Assembly: GCA_037576215.1 (NCBI GenBank)
Contig: JBANDB010000011.1
Location: 62,001-126,000, forward strand
Direction of reading: 5' to 3'
Source: Armillaria gallica
Lineage: Eukaryota > Basidiomycota > Agaricomycetes > Agaricales > Physalacriaceae
Length of the DNA: 64,000 bases
A program made the translations under genes and the position numbers. Under the pieces are notes generated by a model. That model searched no databases, was not told the origin of the DNA, and saw only the letters and a list, made by a program, of their open reading frames with translations. Positions 62,101 through 64,000 of the stretch are shown here, in pieces; the first letter of the stretch is position 1, and every line of letters begins with the position of its first letter.

Positions 62101-64000
62101 TTTCTGGATGCACACTACATCTCTGCTATTGAATCATGCTGGAGAATTCTTTCATTTCAGCTACATCAGGAGGAGCCAAATGTTGTTTGTCTTCAGGTCG
62201 ATCTCCCTGATGAACAGCTTATCACATATGATGAGACTGACAGTCCAGAAGAGGTGTTAGCAGCTACAGAGGCAAAGACAACAACTCTGTTACAATGGTT
62301 TGATCTCAACAAAAGAGATCCCAGTGCACATCAGTATCTGTATCAAGACATTCCTGCCCACTATACCTGGAACAAGAGCAAGAAATGCTGGAATCCACAT
62401 CAAAGATACACAACTATTGGTGTTACTATTGGCCGGATGTATCAGGCTGCCCCCTCATCTGGTGAGCGGTTCTATCTACAGCTTCTTTTGACTGCTGTTG
62501 TTGGTGCTCAATCCTTCCAACACTTATGCACTATCAACAATGTAGAGTGTGCTACTTTTAAAGAGGCATGCATTGCTATGGGATTGCTGGAAAATGATAA
62601 TGAATGGAGACAATGCTTACAGGAGGCAGCTATTATGCAGTCAGGAGCACAGTTACGATCACTATTTGTGACTCTTCTTCTCTTCTGCCAGCCAGCAAAG
62701 CCAGATGAGCTGTGGGAGGAGTTCAAGGAGAACATTTGTGATGATTTGGCATATAAGCTTCACCAACGTGATGTTCCAAATCCAACAGATGCTCAGCTCT
62801 ATGATTTTGGTCTTCATCTTATCAATAAGCTTCTTCAATCTCATGGTCATCGTCTCTCTGAGTGGACCCAGATGCCAGCCTCTATGATGGACTGGGCTGC
62901 TTATGAAGATAACCCTCTTCTGGCTGCACAGCTCGCCTATGATATCCCATCTCTGCAACAATTAGTTGCAAATAATCTTCAAACATTCAATAAAGAGCAA
63001 AAGACTGCCTATAATACTGTATTTGACTCTGCTATGAATGAACAAGGGAAATTGGTATTTCTGCATAGTGCTGGAGGTGGTGGAAAGACTTTTGTATGCA
63101 ATACTATTGCTGCTGCTATTCGTGCTGAAGGAAAGATTGCATTGACCTGTGCCTCCTCCGGTATATCAGCAATTCTCTTAGTTGGAGGGCATACCAGCCA
63201 CAGCACCTTCAAAATTCCAATTCCCTCATGTGATGATACAACATGCAGCATTCACAGAGGGACTCACTTAGCTGAACTTCTTTGTCGAACCTCTCTCATC
63301 ATTTGGGATAAGGTTCCTATGCAGAACCGACATGATATTGAGACAGTTGATTGTACTCTTCATGATATCTGCAATAAGGATGTTCCTTTTGGTAAAAACT
63401 GTACTTTTTGGTGGTATGTGTGTTTATTCTGAGTTACTATAGATTGTCATTTCTGATTATTTATTTTAGGAGACTTTCATCAGACATTGCCAGTTGTATC
63501 ACGAGGATCACGGGAGCAGATTGTTGCAGCTTCATTTTGCCGTTCATCTTTATGGCCTCACATTGAAGTTATTCATTTAAAGAAAAACATGCACCTGGAT
63601 CAGACTCCTGAAAATGTAGAGTTTGCCTGTTGGCTACTTACTGTTGGTGCAGGTGAAGGACTTACCAATGATCGTACTATCACTCTTCCTGCTTCTATGC
63701 ATCTGGCCAACAATTCACTCTCTGAACTCATTCAATATATCTATCCAAACATTCAAGCTGGCCACTTCCAAGACCACTTTTTTTTAGAACGAACAATTCT
63801 CTCTGGACGCAATGATGATGTTGATAAAATCAATCAACAGGTTCTGGATATGTTTCCAGGACAAGAGACAGTCTATTGGAGTACAGACAAGACAATAGAG
63901 GAAGAGTTGGATGATGCTGCTACTCTTTATCCAGTGGAGTTTCTTCAAAGTTTCAATGCCTCTGGATTGCCACATGCAAAGCTGGCTCTCAAAGTTGGAT
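59177..64000 (+). mobile_element. Helitron, autonomous type, decayed; runs off the window
   Basis: TCTATATATTAATAC at 59177 resembles a Helitron 5' end (TC followed by an AT-rich motif), but the base before it is G instead of the A expected at Helitron insertion sites, so the boundary is provisional. The Rep-helicase gene begins about 60-400 bases later and continues past 64000. The 3' CTRR end and hairpin are outside the window. The element is CpG-poor compared with the first 50 kb. Confidence 0.7.
59575..64000 (+). pseudogene. Helitron Rep-Pif1 helicase, interrupted
   Basis: One plus-strand frame runs from about 59575 to 63390 with stops at 59965 (TGA), 60001 (TGA), 60121 (TAG), 60814 (TGA) and 61489 (TGA). 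Domains in order: Pro/Gln-rich N-terminus; Cys pair CICEYC (60246); FLTMTANPQWPEI (61400); the HUH nuclease motif EFQKRGLPHMHLLIF (His at 61621 and 61627); catalytic Tyr region AIKYIHKYIYKGHD (62017); Pif1-type helicase with Walker A HSAGGGGKTF (63064) and Walker B IIWDK (63298). Family members have Glu where Lys is found (codon 63310). A run of five A at 63394-63398 shifts the frame. An intron at 63414-63469 then leads to GDFHQTLPVVSRGSREQI, and coding continues to the window end. Rep starts rolling-circle transposition and the helicase unwinds DNA; this copy cannot do so as written. A possible upstream exon starts at the ATG at 59241. Confidence 0.85.

Overview
The window looks like accessory DNA from a mushroom-forming basidiomycete (Agaricomycetes). 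The evidence is the intron style (very many GT-AG introns of about 45-65 bases), an F-box gene with an N-terminal Cys motif and a coiled coil, LTR, hAT-type and Helitron elements, and widespread decay of duplicated genes. Two genes can be resolved end to end: a 20-exon AMP-dependent acyl-CoA synthetase (881-3695, minus) and a 3-exon NmrA/EasG-like NAD(P)-binding protein (50665-51610, minus). Most of the remaining coding sequence is broken, duplicated or split.

Regions. 1-7.3 kb: the synthetase and decayed minus-strand coding sequence. 7.3-16.2 kb and about 29.8-36.9 kb: two diverged copies of one segment. Each copy carries an unrecognised plus-strand multi-exon gene ('gene U', at least 288 codons, with many synonymous differences between copies) and a broken F-box gene. 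The flank of the synthetase gene follows each F-box copy, and the first copy also carries a truncated 3' piece of a second synthetase. Other pieces of the same mosaic recur at 5.5-6.6/24.3-25.6 kb, 6.5-7.1/36.9-39.1 kb, 16.8-17.0/39.4-39.6 kb and 27.4-27.9/28.6-29.0 kb. 21.6-23.2 kb is a broken amino-acid permease, followed by an intact ORF with a USP-like C-terminal motif (23483-24202). Between 39.6 and 50.6 kb I see no gene I can support firmly. A tRNA-like SINE head lies near 48.3 kb.

Mobile DNA. 28967-29297 and 37028-37976 are hAT-type elements with perfect 8-bp target duplications and related termini. Two AT-rich hAT MITEs (54644-54962 and 55286-55614) lie inside an inverted segment. From 53479 to 58940, two near-identical 955-bp repeats with TG...CA ends (solo LTRs) face each other. 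Their 4-bp target duplications match only if the segment between them has been flipped. Flipping it back also rejoins the two halves of a Cys-rich, coiled-coil gene. From about 59.2 kb to the window end runs a decayed Helitron whose Rep-helicase frame is interrupted mainly by TGA codons and has lost its Walker B glutamate.

Limits: all alignments and splice models were made by eye. Copy boundaries are good to tens of bases, except where target duplications or splice sites fix them.
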